From positions 1 through 64,000 of the forward strand of contig NZ_JAHXZL010000009.1 of assembly GCF_019429525.1 (NCBI RefSeq): DNA of 64,000 nucleotides, given 5' to 3'. How positions within the stretch are numbered: position 1 is the stretch's first letter; every line of letters begins with the position of its first letter. The notes below the pieces were generated by a model that was given only the letters and a program-made list of their open reading frames with translations, did no database searches and was not told the origin of the DNA. Source of the DNA: Sphingomonas folli (lineage in GTDB: Bacteria; Pseudomonadota; Alphaproteobacteria; Sphingomonadales; Sphingomonadaceae). This document shows, one piece after another, positions 62,641 through 64,000 of the stretch. The position numbers and the translations under genes were made by a program.

Positions 62641-63448
62641 ACGCCGGCGTCCAACCCAGCCGCGCGAGCAGCGCCATCGCGGCGTGCGGTGCGCGCACCT
62701 TGGCGCCGTTGATCATGAACACGAACGTGTCGCGCGGGCGCAGCGGCGCGGGCGCCGCGACATAGGGGAGCCCCGCGGGGCTCTTCCCCGCGGCCCAGTC
62801 GCGTGCCACCGTCGCCCAGCGATCCAGCGCCGCGGGCGCATAGCCGGTCGCCTCCGCCTCGCGCGCGTCCTCCAGCCGGGCGTAGACGAAGTCCCCCGAG
62901 ACGTCGGCGAGCGCGGGATAGCCGGCCGAGTCGCCGTGGACGATCGCCACCCCGGCGGCGCGGCACAGCGCGACGAACTCGGGCGCCGCGAACGACTCGT
63001 GGCGCACCTGGATCGCGTGGCGCAGCGCCACGCCGTCCTGCCTCGCCGGCAGCAGCGCGAGGAAGGCGCGCAGGTCGTCCGCGTCGAACTTCCGCGTCGC
63101 CGCCATCTGCCACAGGATCGGGCCGAGCTTGTCGCCCAGCTCGGTGATCCCCTGGCCGACGAAGCGCTGCACCGACTCGCCCGCCTCGGCGAGCACCTTG
63201 CGCGTGACGCAGTAGCGCGAGGCCTTCAGCGCGAAGACGAAGCCGTCGGGCGCGCCGTCGCGCCACGTCGCGAAGGTGGCGGGCTTGAACGAGGAGTAGA
63301 AGGTGCCGTTCACCTCGATCGCGGTGACGTGGCGGCTGGCATATTCCAGCTCACGCTTGTGCGGCCATTTCTCCGGGTAGAAGGTGCCGCGCCACGGCTC
63401 GTAGGTCCAGCCGCCGATGCCGACTCGGATGTTCGCCTCGCTCGTCAT
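62639..63448 (-). CDS. DUF72 domain protein (YecE-like)
   Basis: A 269-residue TIM-barrel-like DUF72 protein. It has VGIGGWTYEPWRGTFYPE near the start, IEVNGTFYSS and FAPKASRYC-like FVFALKASRYCVTRK, then GPILWQMAA, IQVRHESF and DFVYARLEDA. The role of the family is unknown, although a nuclease-fold relation has been suggested. The C-terminal VFMINGAKVRAPHAAM is typical. It sits next to the HPP gene with 54 bases between. Confidence 0.88.
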   Translation of the reverse strand: MTSEANIRVGIGGWTYEPWRGTFYPEKWPHKRELEYASRHVTAIEVNGTFYSSFKPATFATWRDGAPDGFVFALKASRYCVTRKVLAEAGESVQRFVGQGITELGDKLGPILWQMAATRKFDADDLRAFLALLPARQDGVALRHAIQVRHESFAAPEFVALCRAAGVAIVHGDSAGYPALADVSGDFVYARLEDAREAEATGYAPAALDRWATVARDWAAGKSPAGLPYVAAPAPLRPRDTFVFMINGAKVRAPHAAMALLARLGWTPA

Positions 63449-63502
63449 GCCGACCGGCGTGCCGCGTCGCGCGCCCGCTGTCCATCGCCGCGGGCGGCGG
63501 CG

Positions 63503-64000
63503 CTACCGGCGCGGCGACGGTGCGGTGCGCCGCCGCGCCGCGTGCCACTCGGCGCGGGTGAGCAGCGCGTCGAGGTCGGCGGGGGCGATGTCGAAGGTGT
63601 CGTGCAGGTCGGCGAGCGCGGCGTCGATGTCGGCGGCGTGGAGCCCCGCCGCCACCGGGGCGGCGGGGCGATGCGGATAGGAGCGCGCGGCGACGCGGTG
63701 GAACAGCAGACCCGCGCCGACCAGCGTCAGCGAGTTGAGCGCGACGGGCAGCAGCGCGAAGCCGAAGCCCGCGGCATGGACCGCGGGCCCGCCGATCACC
63801 GCGGTGAGCGCCGCGGCGCCGCCGGGCGGGTGGAGGCAGCGCGCCAGCGACATGACCAGGATCGCGCCGCCCGCCGCCACGCCCGCGGCGAGCGCGGTGC
63901 CGGGGACGAGCCGGTACACCGCCACGCCGACCAGCGCGGAGAGCGTGTTGCCGCCGATCACCGGCCAGGGCTGCGCCAGCGGGCTCGCCGGCACCGCGAA
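63503..64000 (-). CDS. HPP-family membrane protein (N-terminus beyond window)
   Basis: A partial gene, with 165 codons in the window; the start lies beyond the right edge. The HPP motif is in LARCLHPPGGAAALTAVIGG. Helices include TLSALVGVAVYRLV, AAGVAAGGAILVMSLA and FGFALLPVALNSLTLVGAGLLF, and a C-terminal cytoplasmic region follows (ALADLHDTFDIAPADLDALL). HPP-family proteins are linked to nitrite transport in plants and cyanobacteria, but the role here is unknown. CBS domains present in some members are not seen. Confidence 0.82.
   Translation of the reverse strand, partial: FAVPASPLAQPWPVIGGNTLSALVGVAVYRLVPGTALAAGVAAGGAILVMSLARCLHPPGGAAALTAVIGGPAVHAAGFGFALLPVALNSLTLVGAGLLFHRVAARSYPHRPAAPVAAGLHAADIDAALADLHDTFDIAPADLDALLTRAEWHAARRRTAPSPRR

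Overview
This window reads as a piece of chromosome from a very GC-rich alphaproteobacterium, most likely a Sphingomonas or close relative. The reasons are the base composition (roughly 70% GC or more by eye), the hisS-prfA-prmC-DUF4167 gene order, a RibB protein with a degenerate RibA tail, an HWE-type histidine kinase, a DUF1489 protein, a COQ9 protein and a Cdc48-like AAA ATPase. No phage, transposase, integrase, CRISPR array or rRNA operon was seen. It is mostly core chromosome with about 66 protein genes, one tRNA and many intergenic palindromes. The species assignment is inference from gene content.

Layout. 0.3-6 kb: a leftward translation block (hisS, prfA, prmC, a DUF4167 RNA-binding-type protein, a CBS protein). 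6-12 kb: a membrane protein, a two-subunit GMC/gluconate-dehydrogenase-type oxidoreductase, an M61 peptidase and inorganic pyrophosphatase. 12-14.7 kb: a tightly overlapped leftward operon made of a VapBC-type toxin-antitoxin pair followed by a DMT transporter, an acetyltransferase, a SugE-like SMR exporter and a TfoX-N protein. 14.7-21.5 kb: ispG, an acyltransferase, a penicillin-acylase-family hydrolase, dienelactone hydrolase and GST. 21.7-25.3 kb: a small periplasmic protein, motB-motA, clpS and a phasin. 25.5-33.7 kb: a DHA2 transporter, an epimerase, tRNA-Gln, ppx/gppA, rlmE, prfC, a methyltransferase and a monooxygenase-like protein. 33.9-40.8 kb: Cdc48-like ATPase, a candidate small RNA, a LysR regulator, cyclophilin, mgtE, DUF1489 and S1/P1 nuclease.

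40.9-48.3 kb: tyrA-hisC, an FNT channel, metX-metW, a response regulator and HWE kinase that converge and overlap, and ssb. 48.4-56.7 kb: feoA-feoB with a promoter overlapped by a Fur-like box, a COQ9 protein with an EamA transporter, a periplasmic protein, an acetylpolyamine/histone deacetylase family enzyme, a sugar transporter and prs. 56.8-64 kb: gltX, then the riboflavin genes ribD-ribE-ribB(X)-ribH, a DUF72 protein and a truncated HPP-family protein at the right edge.

The most unusual features are sequence elements rather than whole genes. A roughly 100-bp palindrome is inserted in frame inside ribD. A long hairpin repeat supplies the ribosome binding site of prfA. A probable small RNA or attenuator with a strong U-tract terminator lies upstream of the Cdc48 gene. 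A 27-bp sequence built on a 9-bp tandem repeat occurs twice about 32 kb apart. Several families of REP-like palindromes occupy most convergent gene junctions.
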